Source of the DNA: Trichopria drosophilae
Lineage: Eukaryota; Arthropoda; Insecta; Hymenoptera; Diapriidae
Length of the DNA: 64,000 nucleotides
Assembly: GCA_030407085.1 (NCBI GenBank)
Contig: CM059584.1
Location: forward strand, 133,042,001-133,106,000
Direction of reading: 5' to 3'
The notes under the pieces are model-generated. The model was not told the origin of the DNA, did not search any database, and saw only the letters and a program-made list of their open reading frames with translations. A program made the translations under genes and the position numbers. Below, one piece after another: positions 32,080-45,320 of the stretch (its first letter is position 1; each line of letters starts with the position of its first letter).

Positions 32080-34440
32080 GAATGTCAAATTTGTGAGACT
32101 TCTCGAGAAGTTTGATTGCATTTATTGAATTAATCGAGTTTCTTTTCATCGTAATCAATTCTACTCCAAATAATACACTAAACGCGTTCGAATATTTGAA
32201 AAGAAGATCACCAAATAACTATTATAATATTAACGCATAAAACTGGTTAATTCATGAATTGAACAATCAGCTAAGACCTTTAGAGACGGGAAAAATATAA
32301 ATCAACCACTCATATTGTGGCTACAAGTGATGGTAATACGAGACGAGAAATTTTTCATAATTATAAGTGCAATAGTTATAATTAAATTGAAATTGATATT
32401 TAATACAATGATAATTAATTCTTACAATTTACAATCAGTTGCTCCATTTTCACTAATTACACCTAAATCGCCGATGAGTTTCATTACTTCAAACTGGGAA
32501 AATAACTAAGTTTCAGATATTTTGTTGTTAAGTAAAATATAAAATACATCTTACGACAAACATCCGATTTAAAAAAAGTTTATCTGAATTTGATCAAATT
32601 TGACCCAAAGCGAAGGTTAGAATGAAAATGCAAGCTTTATGATATTAAAAACAATTATTATAGAACAATAATATACAGCACGTATGGATTGTATCTAAAT
32701 TTTTGTATAGGATTTAGATGTGTATTTAAACAATAATCACCGATTTAATCATATTAGTACAAACATATCGACTCATTCCTGTCGATTTTGACGTCCAATT
32801 AGATACAGAAGTTAATTTCTAATGTAAAACACATGTATAGAATAATAAAGAGTACTGACAATGCTATTGTCACTATTTAACAAAATTTATCAGATTTACT
32901 AGAATTTAAATTTTTAATTAAGGTCGAATATTTCAAATAGAACAACGTGGAAAAGTTCCTAAAAACAGACATTTATGGAAGTGAAATGTATAGCAAAAAT
33001 TATAAAAAATTAGCACAGCTACACTAAACTACATAATGTTTGATTTACAATAACGTTGTAATAATATGCGAGATAAAAATTGCCTTCAACTTTACAGTTG
33101 CGCAGGTATCAATACTAAGTATGTATTTATTTAACAAAATACATTCTTGATTGAACTAAATAGTTTACTTGAATAAAATATTTTCTTCAGTTTAAAGGAT
33201 ATTTCCTTAGATAAAACTTTAAATTTCGTCAGAGTTATCGGAATTGGACTAAAATGGATTTAATCCATTCCTATTCGTAATTTCTGTTCAAACGTATTAG
33301 AATGAATTCAATTCTTCAGCAATGAAATATCTACGTTTGTGTGAAAAGTAAAATTTAATAAAAATGTAACGAAAAGGGTACTCTACAATGTAAATTAAAA
33401 ATAATTAATATCGTTCCTGGACATTTTTACATGGTTGTATACATTTTCATTAATGCATCTGCATAAAACATACATATTTCTAAAAAATTTAGATCGAAAC
33501 TAATTAATGGAGCACTTTCTCTAGAATATTACTTTGGATGAAGATTGATTGATTATATATATATATGCTCTATGAATGTATACAATAATTGTTCGCTAAA
33601 GATTGCGTAGTTATGTAGCTATACTAGATCAGTATATACTTTCATTTACTTTGTGCAATCATATTGGATAAGATCCAGATTAAAAAAAGAACTCTGTCTA
33701 ACTGTGCCAATTTTTTATATGAGAGTTTTTGCTACACATTTCAGTTCCATTAACATCTGTTTTTTAGGAACTTTTCCACGTTGTTCACTTTGAAATATAA
33801 ACTTCAAACTTAAATTGTAATAAATCTAATAAATGTTTTGTTAAATGAACAATGAAAATAGCATTTCTCACACTCTGAGCGCAAAATCCTATTTTGCTCC
33901 CTATATTGCGGGAGCAAAATAGCGCATTCTCTTCCGAGGGAGCAAAATGAATTTAGCCGGGAGCAAAATAAATTTCGTTCGCTCTATTCCCAAAATACGA
34001 TTTTTCTTCCTATATCGCGGGAACAAAATAGCACACTCGGGTATGACAAAATAATATGTGCAACAAGGGAACACAGGTGTTTGCAGACTTATTCGCATTG
34101 CCGACCTCGCTTCGCTCGAGCGTCAAACTCGCCCTCATCGGCAAATACCTATTTTGCTCCCTAGTTGCACAATGTAGTATTTGACTCTTTTTTCATTATT
34201 CTATACATATTTTTCCATATTACGATTTCCTTCTGTATATCATTGGACGTCAAAATCTACGTGTTTTATGCTTTAATATTATATTAGAGTTACTTGGTGA
34301 ACTTCTTTCCAAATATTCGATGGCGTTTACTGCATAAATTGGAATAGAATTGATTACGATGAAAAGCGACTCGATTTATTCAATAAATACAATCAAACTT
34401 CTCGAGAAGTCTCATAAATTTGACATCCTTTAATGTATTG
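32080..34440. mobile_element. 2.4-kb long inverted repeat with arms of about 1 kb
   Basis: Landmarks in the left half occur as reverse complements in mirror order in the right half: 'gagacttctcgagaagtttgattgc' (32096) against 34395-34420, 'tcatcgtaatcaattctactcca' (32147) against 34342-34364, 'acgtccaattagata' (32791) against 34239, and 'aacgtggaaaagttcctaaaaacaga' (32944) against 33757-33783. The arms therefore reach from the outer edges to about 33.1/33.6 kb and have diverged by substitutions and indels. The centre holds no transposase frame. The right arm has been entered by at least one small MITE (34057-34171) and a block of 'gggagcaaaat' palindromes (33890-34045). Confidence 0.8.
34057..34171. 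mobile_element. 115-bp MITE-like element with TGTGCAAC ends
   Basis: The outer 8 bp form a perfect inverted pair (tgtgcaac / gttgcaca), followed inward by the imperfect pair 'aagggaacacaggtgtttgc' / 'gcaaatacctattttgctccc'. It is related to the element at 19111-19238. It is inserted in the right arm of the long inverted repeat and so is younger than that repeat. Confidence 0.6.
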
Positions 34441-37232
34441 TAAATTCCTTTCATGTATTAGGAAAACATATGATTTAAATATCATAAGAAATGAGTCAAA
34501 TGAGACAAAAAAATCAGAATTGTACGCAAACCAATTAATGCCAATTTTTGAGCTATCGAATCATTAAAAAAAAAATTTTTTTAAAATAAGGGACGTACTA
34601 TATGGGATTAATTGCAAAAATTGTGATGATGTATTGGACAAACAAAAAGACGACTAAAAGACAGAATAATAGAACACATAAAGAATATTTTCGGTAAAGA
34701 AGATACACAGGTTTAACAATGCACAGGATTAATACAGGCCACAAAAAAATTAAAATTTTAGATACTGAAAAATTAAATCGTAAATAAAAACATATTGAAA
34801 ATTACTTTATAAAATATAAACATAAATTTATTTAACATTCGTTTTGTAAAATCAAATTTACCTTATATTTACTTCCAAATACATATATACTAATCAGCTT
34901 AAACTTATTTTTCAGTTCACTTCTACTTTTCATACTTTTAACACATATTTAACATTATTTAATTTATATATTGTATTTATTTCTATCAAATAATCGTAGT
35001 TTTTATTTAGAAACTTATAATTTTTTCAATTATTTTTACAGATTTGATAACGTTACAAATTAAAGTTTTATAATCATAATTTTACCTTATTGTTTACTGA
35101 AAAGTTAAAAATCCTTATTTGCTATTTTTACTTTACAATCATATGTGTCACCTTTTACCGGAAACTTCGAGTCCCAAAGATCTATTAAACCCATCAAATA
35201 ACGAAATGTTCACTTCTTCTAAAAAATGTAAATACTAGGTTTTTACGAACAGTTATTTCTACATCTTTCGTCATTCTGAAAATGCAGTGAAATCGTGTGG
35301 ACACAAATCAGGGTTTACTGACATTTTCTATTCAAATACCGACATCCGTATTTACTTAGCACTGTCTTAACTTTGTTCACGCCAACTATTAATGAACTAA
35401 AAGCCTAAAAAAATTAAGTTTTTTTGTCTACTGGATTTTAAAACCTTACAATTTTTTATTTTTGAAATGCAAGTAAATATTGAAATAAGTAGTGTGATAT
35501 ACTCAAATTCTTACTTAAACGCATCATTTTACATTATTGATCTTCAGCCATAATAATTTCATTTTTGAAATTTCGTAAATAAATATGAACTTACTATTAA
35601 CCTTATAAATAATTCTAAATAATCAATATTAAAATAGCAAAACAAATTCCAATTCTAATTACATATTAATGACGCTATGCAACACTATTACTAAACCGCA
35701 GAAAAAAAGTTGTGTCTAATCATTTTCTGCAATATTTTGTAAAATTCCGCTGCACATTCGAAACTGTCCATTTTCAGACCAGTCTTGTGTAACGTACAAT
35801 CTAATTTCCTACCTGACCTCCAAATTTACCTTTCCGGCATTTTTTAAAGACAGTCAGTCCTCGATCTCACGGACAAACTTTTTACACGTCCGATATTTCT
35901 ATTCTGAACACGATCAAAATTTTTGAAATGCATTGAACGTAACTTGATTTTTTAAATTCTTTTTGAATTATGTGAATTTGATCCAAAAATGTGATTTTTG
36001 AAATTTATATAATTAATTAAATTTTGATTACATTTTTATTAAAGTTAGGAATCTTTATACTGTACTGCCAGAAAGCTGCTATGACTAAACTATAAAAAGT
36101 ATAACGCTAAAATATATAAAATATCAAAAAAAAAATCAACGAACAAAATTTAATTTATATTTGAAAGTACGAAAAATTGTACTAAGTGTACATTTTTTGT
36201 TTTAAAATTCCATAATTACAGCACTTTCGGAAGAGATCGGTACTCTTAATGAACATTTAGTGGGCACTTGTCATACATAAATGCATCCTGTACTACGAAA
36301 CATTTGAAACGAACACTTTACATTACATTTAAACATTTAACCACGGCCTTATCGACTGAGAAAGAGGTCACTTTTTACATGCGCTCATATTTTTATCCAC
36401 TGTAAATAAATACCCAATAACCACATTTTCAAAATAAAGAATTCTTTAAATAGTATCGAATGTTCGCCATAAATTAATACTTACAGAATTCCAAAAGTAA
36501 TCACAAAGTAATCTTTATGAAAAAATGAATGAATTGAAAAAATTGAATGACAATTGTAATAAAAGTAAACATAAAGTATTGTTTTAGGACACATTTCTGA
36601 TATATAAAATATACGGTCACCTTGAACTCATAGCCAACAACAGAGGAGTTCCGACGTCCTCCGCATGGTGGTGCACTAAACGCTACGTTGAACCATGTGC
36701 ATTAATTATTCTCACAAATAATGAAGGCAATGTTGTGCTGTATATAAAGGGTTCCGTTAATATAATAATGACTGAAATATACTACTGGTAATCAGTAATG
36801 TTCAAATTTATAGGAAAATGTGCTGTTTCAATGTTTAATTGTTCGTTTTTTCGAATTCTTTAGGAACTCTCAGAATTTCTGTAGCTTATCGCTCATTTTC
36901 ACTATTCAGTAAAAGAATTCCTTATAGTCATTTTCTTATGGTTTTTAAAAAACTTTAAAAACAGAATTCTTATCTAACTCTCAATTCAGTAACCATAACG
37001 GACATTCAATATTATTAAGCATACACAAAGAATTCGTCTTTCAGAAAAGCAATAAAGAAGAATTCTTTTGGAATATTTCAAAATTTCTCTTTACTTATTG
37101 GGTGGGTATTTAAAATTTAACAAATTATTTTAATTTTACGCACCTTCAATACAATGCAATTATAATTTTCCATTCCATAAATAATCAATGTGTATGCATA
37201 AAATAATAAAATATTTAATATTATTATTAATT
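34441..37232. other. AT-rich intergenic sequence, no gene seen
   Basis: No exon-like composition, array or strong inverted repeat was recognised. A short less AT-rich patch at 36615-36710 has no extended open frame. Confidence 0.5.
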
Positions 37233-37406
37233 CCCAGACAGTAAAATAAAAAAGAGTTCCGAATGATTTCGAAATGTGTTCTAAAAGATGCCATATATCC
37301 CACTTTCTGAGGATTTTCTGAACACGAGTTCATAAAGATCTCATAATAACATCATGTTCAGAAAACCCTCACAAAGTGACTTCTTTTAGAGCACATTTTG
37401 AAATCA
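37233..37406. mobile_element. Palindromic MITE, copy A (CAGACAGTAAAATAAAAAAGAG family)
   Basis: Left half 'gagttccgaatgatttcgaaatgtgttct…cccactttctgaggattttctgaacacgag' is mirrored by 'catgttcagaaaaccctcacaaagtga…cttcttttagagcacatttt'. The element is nearly a perfect hairpin of about 170 bp. At least eight full or half copies occur between 37 and 50.4 kb. The right terminus is truncated in this copy. Confidence 0.8.
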
Positions 37407-40400
37407 ACGTATAAATCTTTTCGTTATACAGGCCGATTCTGGTTTTGCTTTTGCGAACGATTGTTCGATTCAAACAATGATTTTGCTATATTTTTTCCTC
37501 CCATTCAGCACATACCTCTTAAAGAAGTCGTGCAGAGCTCAGACTAAATATATCTCAAAAAAGATCTCCTGAAGAGTTCAGAATTACGATAATCTACAAT
37601 ACGAGCTCTTACAGATGACTTAAGGACTTCTTAAAATCGTAATCTCGAATAGATCTTAAATCTATCTCGTTTTGGACCATCGATCTTTCAGTGAAGTGAT
37701 TCCCAGAATTAATAATTAAGGTACAAAAATAGAATCAACAATTTTCAGAAATTTGCTTTTTTCATTTATATTTTTTATTTTATATGTAAAAACTTTCAAA
37801 TAAGTGCTCTTTTCTGAGACCTCGTCTTTATCGATTTGAGAGGTCTTGTAGAGCTCTTAAAATCAACGCACAAGTCGTGTTAATGGACACTTTAAGAGCT
37901 CTTTCTGATGAATATTGAAGACATCTCACAATTTTAAGACTTCTAAAAGAGCTCTTCAAGATGAGTTTCGTAGTTTGGGCTGTCATGACGCATTTTTCAG
38001 TTGTTGGCCACATTTTCTTTTGTTTGCAACAAAAAAGGATTTATTTCTTACAATAGCGGAACGATTTCCAAAGTACGTTTTGCTATGATTCTTATAATTC
38101 TCGTATAACGTATGATTTTGTTGAAAAGCTTTAGAACAAAAATATTTTAGAAATGATACTGCAATTGTCAAAAGAAATTCTCTTTTGCTATACAAAATAT
38201 AAAAATAAAAAAATCTGTTAAAATTTAAAGTATTTAGTAAGAATTCAAATAGTATTCTTTTCAAATGTTATAATATTTTCAGGTGACAGTTTCGAGATCT
38301 TAAAAGTAAATAAAATCACGTACACATTTAGTACTTGAAAAGTATTTAAAACGTGAATTCTCTTTAAAGTCAGTTTGAAAATAAAAACATTAAAAGCTTT
38401 GAAAGTATTACAAAAGTAGACATTTAGTATATTTGAATACTTAACATCTTGAACACTTGGTTGAGTATCACCTTCACTATGACGTTTTGAACCTTCACCG
38501 CTAGGTAGCGCATCAAACGCATTCATCTTAAGTAATATCCAATCTGTCTCGCAAGTGGTAAGAACACGATTATTCCAGTACATATGAAAGCCGAAATTTG
38601 GATACACAGTACAAAAGAATTCTTTTTTAACTCTCAATAAATCAACGTACAGCGGATATTAAATCTATAAAAATCATTTTACATTCTTTTTAAACAATAA
38701 TTTTAAAAAAAGTAACATTCGGTGTACCTTCTCCATTTTTTCAAAATTTTGCTCCTCATTTTTTCCAATTCGCAACTAGAAATAGCGATTCTTTTACACA
38801 TGACACGTGACGAATGAATACGATGCACTTGACCACTACTGTGACAATGAGCTTGCAATGTCAATAGGTAAGTGGTGCGAATTCTACCGGTGTATAATTA
38901 TCTGTTCTGGTCTATTCTCGTACGCCAAACGATGCGTGTCGAAATTGTACGATTTCTCGCACCGATGGTCATCCTTGCATCGTTTCTGTAAGCCAAAAAT
39001 CATCGCAACTTAAAAGCTTAACCAATTTTACGCAACATCCTGATTTATTTAAATATCGAAATTAAATACAGGAAGAGAGTCTACACTTTTTAACAGCCAG
39101 AAATTACATTTTCATTTTTACCATCTTAGTAGGTTGGAACGGCTCGTAATAATTTCCTCGAAAAATTATAATTAACATATGAATTAATAGTTATTATCTT
39201 GTTAACGAACTTCCATTAATTGACGGAGAAACTTTCTCATTTTTACAAGTCTTTTAAGACTTGTAATTTCCTAGATTCATCTTCTTCTCATTAAGGAACA
39301 TTTTGTATTTTTCCTAGATAAATTCGTGGTATCGACATAGATTGATGCAATTAACTTGCGGTAAATCGGTGATTACTGAAAGACGTTAATTAGTATTATT
39401 CATGATCTTAATTTTAATATTATGCTAAAATGTGTCCGCGCATTACATTCATTTTGTTACGTAAGCAAATGTTTTATTTTTACTGCTATTCAGTGATATA
39501 TTAGAATCGCAAACTGTGAGAAAAATGCAAGAGAGCAAATACAGTTTCAATGAAATTAAAAATTAAACAACCTGGCAAAATTTAAACCATCCAATCAAAT
39601 TTTTTGAAATTTCGTTGTATTAATTACGTTTATTTAATTTGGTACTGGTAAGTTATTAATTTTAATCTTTATTCTTCGGAAAAGGAATCATTTCTTGCTT
39701 TAAACTTACGATCTTGTAGGCGGATTAACAACGTTAGCCTCGTTTCACGCGTGCCAAGGCAAAAGTCAGAATTGATTAAATTTTTTTAATCTGCAAGAAA
39801 GAGGTATGAATAATATTTGTCAAAATTGGACATTAGAATTTATCACCATGTCAAGAATTGTTTAAAAAACTGAAAATTCTATACAAAATTTCTACGAGTA
39901 ATTTCATTTTTCGACGGCAATCGTTTTGTAGTTTTTATCAATTAAAAATGTTTGAAAATACATGCCAATTCTACCTTTTAATTTATATTAATATATTATA
40001 TTGCATTAATTTGTACCAATTTCAGCTTGGTAATTGTGACGAATTTTCCTCATGAAATGCACATTTGCAAGGAACAATAATACATTTGTCGAGGTCATCA
40101 TGTAAATACAGGTGCAAGCAGCAATAAAGATAAGATATAAGACGCAATGAGCATCCGCATGAAATGAACAACGAGATTTCACGACGGTTGACATTCGGAC
40201 GTCGTTTTTTCATCGCAAAATATCGTGGGAATTGAGGGGAACAGGCGCATCTTTTGTGTACGCGGATGCGGTAACCGCAAGACTGATTAAAAAAACAATT
40301 GAATGTGCAATTACCGCAGTCATGCAAGTTTACATACATTGGGAAAATAATCCTCGTTTCGTTAAAAAATTCATTTTGGCTCATATTTTTTAATATGTTA

Positions 40401-40569
40401 TTCATTATGGAATATATTATATTCATTATGTTATTCATGTTGTTAAAACTTGAATTATAATCTGTACTTTCTAAGTACAGCCCAAGTTGATAAAAATGTT
40501 GATAGCTGAAGTGCTCTTAAAGAACTCTCACTGTTTGTTCCAGAGTTATTACTTAACTTTTCGCGTTAC
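37407..40569. other. Intergenic sequence rich in degenerate AAGAGCTCTT motifs
   Basis: From about 37500 to 37975 words such as 'gagctctt', 'agagatct', 'gaagtctt' and 'aagacttct' recur every 20-40 bp in both orientations, as in the flanks of other MITE copies. The rest shows no recognisable gene. A 130-codon minus-strand open frame at 38245-38637 starts without ATG; its first half (38440-38620) has more balanced composition, but I could not identify it. Confidence 0.45.
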
Positions 40570-40760
40570 GCAGACAGCAAAATAGAAAATAGTTCAGAAT
40601 GATTTCGAAATGTGCTCTAAAAGAAGTCAGATATCCCACTTTCTCAGGATTTTCTGAACACGAGTTTATAAAGATCTTATAATGATATCATGTTCAGAAA
40701 ACCCTCAGAAGTGGGACGTCCAACTTCATTCTGAACTCTTTTTTATTTTACTGTCTGAGT
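40570..40760. mobile_element. Palindromic MITE, copy B (full length)
   Basis: Both ends are present: 'cagacagcaaaatagaaaatagttcagaatgatttcgaaatgtgctct' on the left, and its complement 'ttcattctgaactcttttttattttactgtctg' on the right. The middle has the family's 'cccactttctcaggattttctgaacacgag' stem. This copy defines the termini CAGACAG/CTGTCTG. Confidence 0.85.
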
Positions 40761-41800
40761 ACTGATTAATAGCGAATTTCTTTGTTATCTTTGACCACAA
40801 ATTGAAAGGTAAACTCGAAAAGAGCACGTTTTAAAGAAGTTTTTCAGAGTTCTTTTCAATGATATCTCAATAAAGACTACCTAAAGAGATCTTCGTCGTG
40901 ATAATCTGAAAAACGAGTACTAAAAGAAGTCTTTCTTCTACAGACGCCAGGTGGCGTTCGAATTATAAATTGAAGTGGGTTATTTCATATATCAACTGAT
41001 GGACGACACCAATAACGAAAATGAGTGCTCTTATTAATTTTAATAATTAAGTAAAAACTGAGCTCTTTCGTGAAATCTCTCGAGAGGTCTTATAAAACCT
41101 CTAAAGTTTTTTTACATATCACATTAAGAGCTCTTTATAAGTATGCATTTAAGTTCCCTTAAGTACATAACATATTTTACACAAACAGTCAATATACATC
41201 TTTAAGAACTCTTTAAGATATCTGACAAATTTTAAGACGTCATAATTACGACTCAGAAAGAGCTCTTAAAGACTTATGCGTCAATTTTAAGTGTTATAGA
41301 TGAGGTTCCATGAAGGTGCTCTTATACATAAGAGCTTTGACACTCACTACAAAATAAATATATAATTAAAAATTAAATTTCATAGATTCCATTGATTTCT
41401 TTTTTTCAACATGAATACCGTTGGAAAACAATTCTTTTACTTAGAATGAAGATCGCACAATACTAATACAAACATTTTAATACCTCTTGCTAAATATGCC
41501 TCTTGCTTTCATCAGACAATGAAAAGTATAAGAAAGATTTCTTTCAGAGCTAATTTTAAGATTATTACAATTAGTCTTTTTTGGCAGACATTTAGTTTAT
41601 ATACCTCTGGACGAACTCTTTAAGAGTTATATGTGATTTGGGATCTTAACATGTTTTGATACAATTTTATGACCTCTTTCTGTACTGAAGAGATCTTTAA
41701 GAGTTCTTATGCGCGTCTTTTTGGTATTTCAAAGGGATTTAAAATTCTTTTTCAATTCACATTTACACATTACAAATATTCTAATAAGAAAAAAAAATAT
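40761..41800. repeat. Degenerate AAGAGCTCTTAAAG motif tract
   Basis: About 600 bp after MITE copy B carry many GAGCTC-centred words ('tgagctctttcgtgaaatctctcgagaggtctt', 'aagagctcttaaagactta', 'taagagttctt'). Similar tracts follow the MITE copies near 43000-43470 and 44990-45240, so tract and MITE appear to travel or expand together. There is no coding frame. Confidence 0.5.
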
Positions 41801-41857
41801 GAGCGTAGCTTTGTAGAACATCCGACAGTCTCGGGTTCGAGTCTTGGCGAGGCGTAT
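41801..41857 (+). repeat. tRNA-like fragment with B box, probable SINE relic
   Basis: The sequence contains a Pol III box B-like word (gggttcgagtc, 41833-41843) after 'gtagaacatccgacagtc', but cannot be folded into a complete tRNA: the acceptor stem and a proper anticodon arm are missing. A similar fragment lies at 54008-54067. Both are best read as tRNA-like repeat relics. Confidence 0.35.
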
Positions 41858-42894
41858 CGAATTTCATAAAGTGCGGTGTTTTTTTTTTATTAAATCACAT
41901 AAAATATAGAACAAAAATCGTAATTTAATTTTTCATCATTCATTGTGAGAATTGACATTTTTTTCAACAAACCTTTTGGAAAATGTGGATTTACTGTATT
42001 TTACATAAACGAATCTTGAATTTCCCATAATAAATTTAGCATCCAACTTACGTTTCAATACTTCAAAATTTAAGATGGAAGCCTTATATTAGCTTCGACC
42101 TTATGAAGTACTTTGATCACTTCAACGTTACCTACTTTTAAAATATTTTGCAATAAACGTCCTCCTCTTGCATGAACAAAGTTACGACATTTAAATACGT
42201 AATATATTATTGATGTCGAAGAAAGATACGCGATTTATAAAAGAAGTCGGCGGTTAAAAAGTAAACATTTTCGAAATATTGATATTAGGATCATAAGACA
42301 AATTATAAGACTGATTGTTTATAATATCTTAAAAATCTTATTTTGTTAAGTTTTTATTAATTTATTATTTTCCAAATATATTGATGTATTTTGTCTCGTT
42401 TAATAAAATCGTTATTCATTGGAAAGTATCGACGAATCCACACTTTCCTTTCCATATTTCATAAAAGAGACAGCCAAGGAGTATGTCGGAAAAAATGCAC
42501 AATCGACTATTGTATGGAAGATGAACCCATCCCTAAAATTCCTCGGGAATATACATTTTAATTACACATACTAATATTACACAATTGACTTTTCACGCTC
42601 GTTTGGCTTCTTTATAAGTTGTCTTCTCGTGACCAAGTTCGCGAATCCTGTCGTGATTTTGACACACGTTTCAATTAGATCCTATAATAAGATTGGACAC
42701 AAATACTTTCACGTAAAGGGATACTTTTTATTAGATAAATGAAGAATAGGTCAACCGGTCATTATGTTTATAAATTCGTAATATTTCTCATAAATGAATG
42801 ACAAAAATTTATTTTAATTTTCATTGTAAGTGTCATACAAATCAGTTGAAGTTTTGATTTAAAAAATGTTTACTTCTATTTGTTAACTACACCC
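41858..42894. other. Intergenic sequence, no gene supported
   Basis: A plus-strand open stretch near 42430-42560 looks slightly protein-like but is too short to assign. Nothing else was recognised. Confidence 0.45.
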
Positions 42895-43470
42895 AGCCAG
42901 CAAAATGATAATTAGTTCAGATTGACCACCAAATGTACTCTAAAAGAAATCAGATGCGTAATTTTTCGACATTTTTCTGAGCCTCAGTTCATAATGATAT
43001 CATAAACAAACATTAAACCCTTAAAAAATGTCTTTAAGAGCTTTTTCTGAACGACATTTAATGATCTTATCTAATGATGTATCTTAATGAGCTCTTAGAG
43101 ACTTCTTTTTGGTGTTTGAGTAATTGTCATCAATTAGTCAATCGTAATTGATGATTGATGTCAAATGCTCAAGCACCAAAATGAAGTCTTTCAGCGCTCT
43201 TTATGATGTCTAAAATCCCGACAGAAAGAGCTCTTAAAGATTTCCTTTCTGTGTTTAAGTAATTGACATATATTTGTTTATGGTAATTGGTAATTTATAT
43301 CAATTTCGCCAAAAAAGGTCTTTAAGATATGTTAAATACTGCTCAGGAAGAGCTCTTAAAATGATCATTAATAAGACTTATGTGATAACAATTTTAAAAG
43401 ACGTAAAAAAGAAGACTTTAAAGGCACTTTTTGCGCAGTAATTACGACCTCTTAAAGAGCTCTTTCTCTT
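42895..43470. mobile_element. Palindromic MITE, degraded copy with GAGCTCTT tract
   Basis: 'cagccagcaaaatgataattagttcagattgaccaccaaatgtactct…gaaatcagatg' is a diverged left half of the MITE family at 42895-42960. It is followed by a tract of GAGCTCTT/AAGTCTTT words up to about 43470 instead of a clean right half. Confidence 0.55.
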
Positions 43471-44752
43471 CTTTTTTGGAAATTTGGATAATTTAAAAAT
43501 TTTGATATTTTCATGGTTACAAATTTATTTTCTTTTCAAAAGAAAACGTATGTAGCGATGTATGCCGAAGTACCTCCTGAAAAATTCAGCTTCGTTTTTT
43601 TTTCAGAAGCACGCATCCACGTTAATATCGGTGAGCGGTCAGTTCCGCTTTTTCCATTCCTTAGATGTTCACAGACCAGTTGCGTTTTTCTTTGATAATG
43701 ATAATAAACGGAAATGGGCGGCGCTAATTGAATAGCGAATCGACGCACCGCTTAATTGCCTACTTTCGTTTCACTACATAATTGTTTCATTTAAATTAAC
43801 AATTCAATTCACGTTTCGAAGAGATTTAAAATTTTCCAGATTGCATTTTTAACATCGAGAAATGATTTTTTCGAAAGTGTATTAAAGCTGCAGATTAAAT
43901 TTGCGTATTCTATCGAGAAGAACATTATCTTTTGATACCATTCAAATAGTTTCGAAAATTTGAAACAAATTGCTAACTCGAAGGATAACAAATATTGAAA
44001 AAACATAGTTTCAAAGCGATTTCACAAATTACATTGATTATAAAGCAATGAAATCATTTTTAAACATATTTGACCTCCATTTGCAGTATGTAATGTAAAA
44101 TGTTGATAAAAGATAATAATAATTATCCAACACATTGTTCTCAATACTAAATTGTAATTGTCTGAAAAGTAGATCATAAATATTTCATTACAGAAAAGGA
44201 ATACACAAGAAAAACTCTAATTTTACAAAATTTCACATTTTCTAAATAAGTTGCTCTAAATTTCTGACTCTTTCCATATTTGTTGAGAATTGTTGAAACG
44301 ATTCGAATTTGGTTTCAAATAAAAAGTTCGACAAATTTAGGGATGGCAAGCAATTTGAATGAAATCATTACTTAAGTAATAATTAGTGGCACTTTGTTGA
44401 ATTTAAATTAAACCCATTATATATTCTAAGTTTAATTTACTCGTTCCGATCAAAAATAGAAAAATCGCTCTAAGATCTCAAAAAGCATTAAAAAAGATTC
44501 AGAGAAAAACATTATATTTTTACAAATCTTAAAAAGATCTCGATAAGCAAAATATCTCAAGAAGACCCCAAAAAGAATTGACTGAACATTTTGTTCAATC
44601 GTCTTCAAAAGTATATAAAAAATCATATTGAAGATTTAAAAAATATTTTTTATTTTTACCGAGACTCCTTCAATCGTTTTTTACCTCAACTATTATTAAT
44701 ATTCATCATAACTATCATAATGAAATACCAGGAAAAGCGATAAACGATCTGA
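43471..44752. other. Intergenic AT-rich sequence, no gene seen
   Basis: Overlapping 60-70 codon frames on both strands at 43513-43748 have no start, splice or homology support. A run of 'agatctcaaaaag' type words at 44470-44580 resembles the degenerate tracts next to the MITEs. Confidence 0.45.
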
Positions 44753-44960
44753 GAACAAGCAAAATATAATTTAGTTTAGAATGAGCTTCAAATGTGCTCT
44801 AAATGAAATCAGAAACATTACTTTCTGAGATTGAAACATCAATTTCTTGAGTTCATAAAGATCTTATAGTGATATCAAGTCCACAATAACCTAATAATAT
44901 AACGCATCTGACATCTTACAGAGTACATGGCGAGGTCATTCGGAATTATTTTTTATGTGT
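44753..44960. mobile_element. Palindromic MITE, diverged full copy
   Basis: Left half 'agcaaaatataatttagtttagaatgagcttcaaatgtgctctaaatgaaatcaga' and right half 'catctgacatcttacagagtacatggcgaggtcattcgg…ttttttatgtg' keep the hairpin layout, but with many substitutions. The copy is older than copy B. Confidence 0.6.
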
Positions 44961-45320
44961 ACGTCTTTACTTTTAATGCAGAACTTTTGCAAAAAGAATT
45001 CGATGCATAAGTCTTATTAAGCATCACTTGAAGAGCACATTCTAACTAGTATTCAAAACATCCCAAACAATCAAAATACATATTTAAGATATGTGGCAAA
45101 TTTTAAGATGTTCTAATTTTCAGCTCAGAAAGAACTCTTAAAATTATCTTTAATTAGACATATGCATCGATTTCAAGAACTCTATAAGATTTGTGAAATA
45201 TGAATTCTGATGAAAGGGTTCTTATTTGAGAGCCTTGACACTCATCATACAATAAATAATTTATTAGAAATTACATTTCCTAGAATTACCATTTTATTGT
45301 TGTAACTTTATTATTACCTA

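Noticed and set aside
38245..38637. 130-codon minus-strand frame with balanced composition in its first half
   Set aside because: It has no ATG start and no clear splice sites, its C-terminal half is low-complexity AT-driven sequence, and no family was recognised.
42430..42560. Plus-strand stretch reading KETAKEYVGKNAQSTIV, faintly like an Hsp70 segment
   Set aside because: The resemblance is limited to a few residues, the hallmark residues that should follow are absent, and the frame ends soon after.
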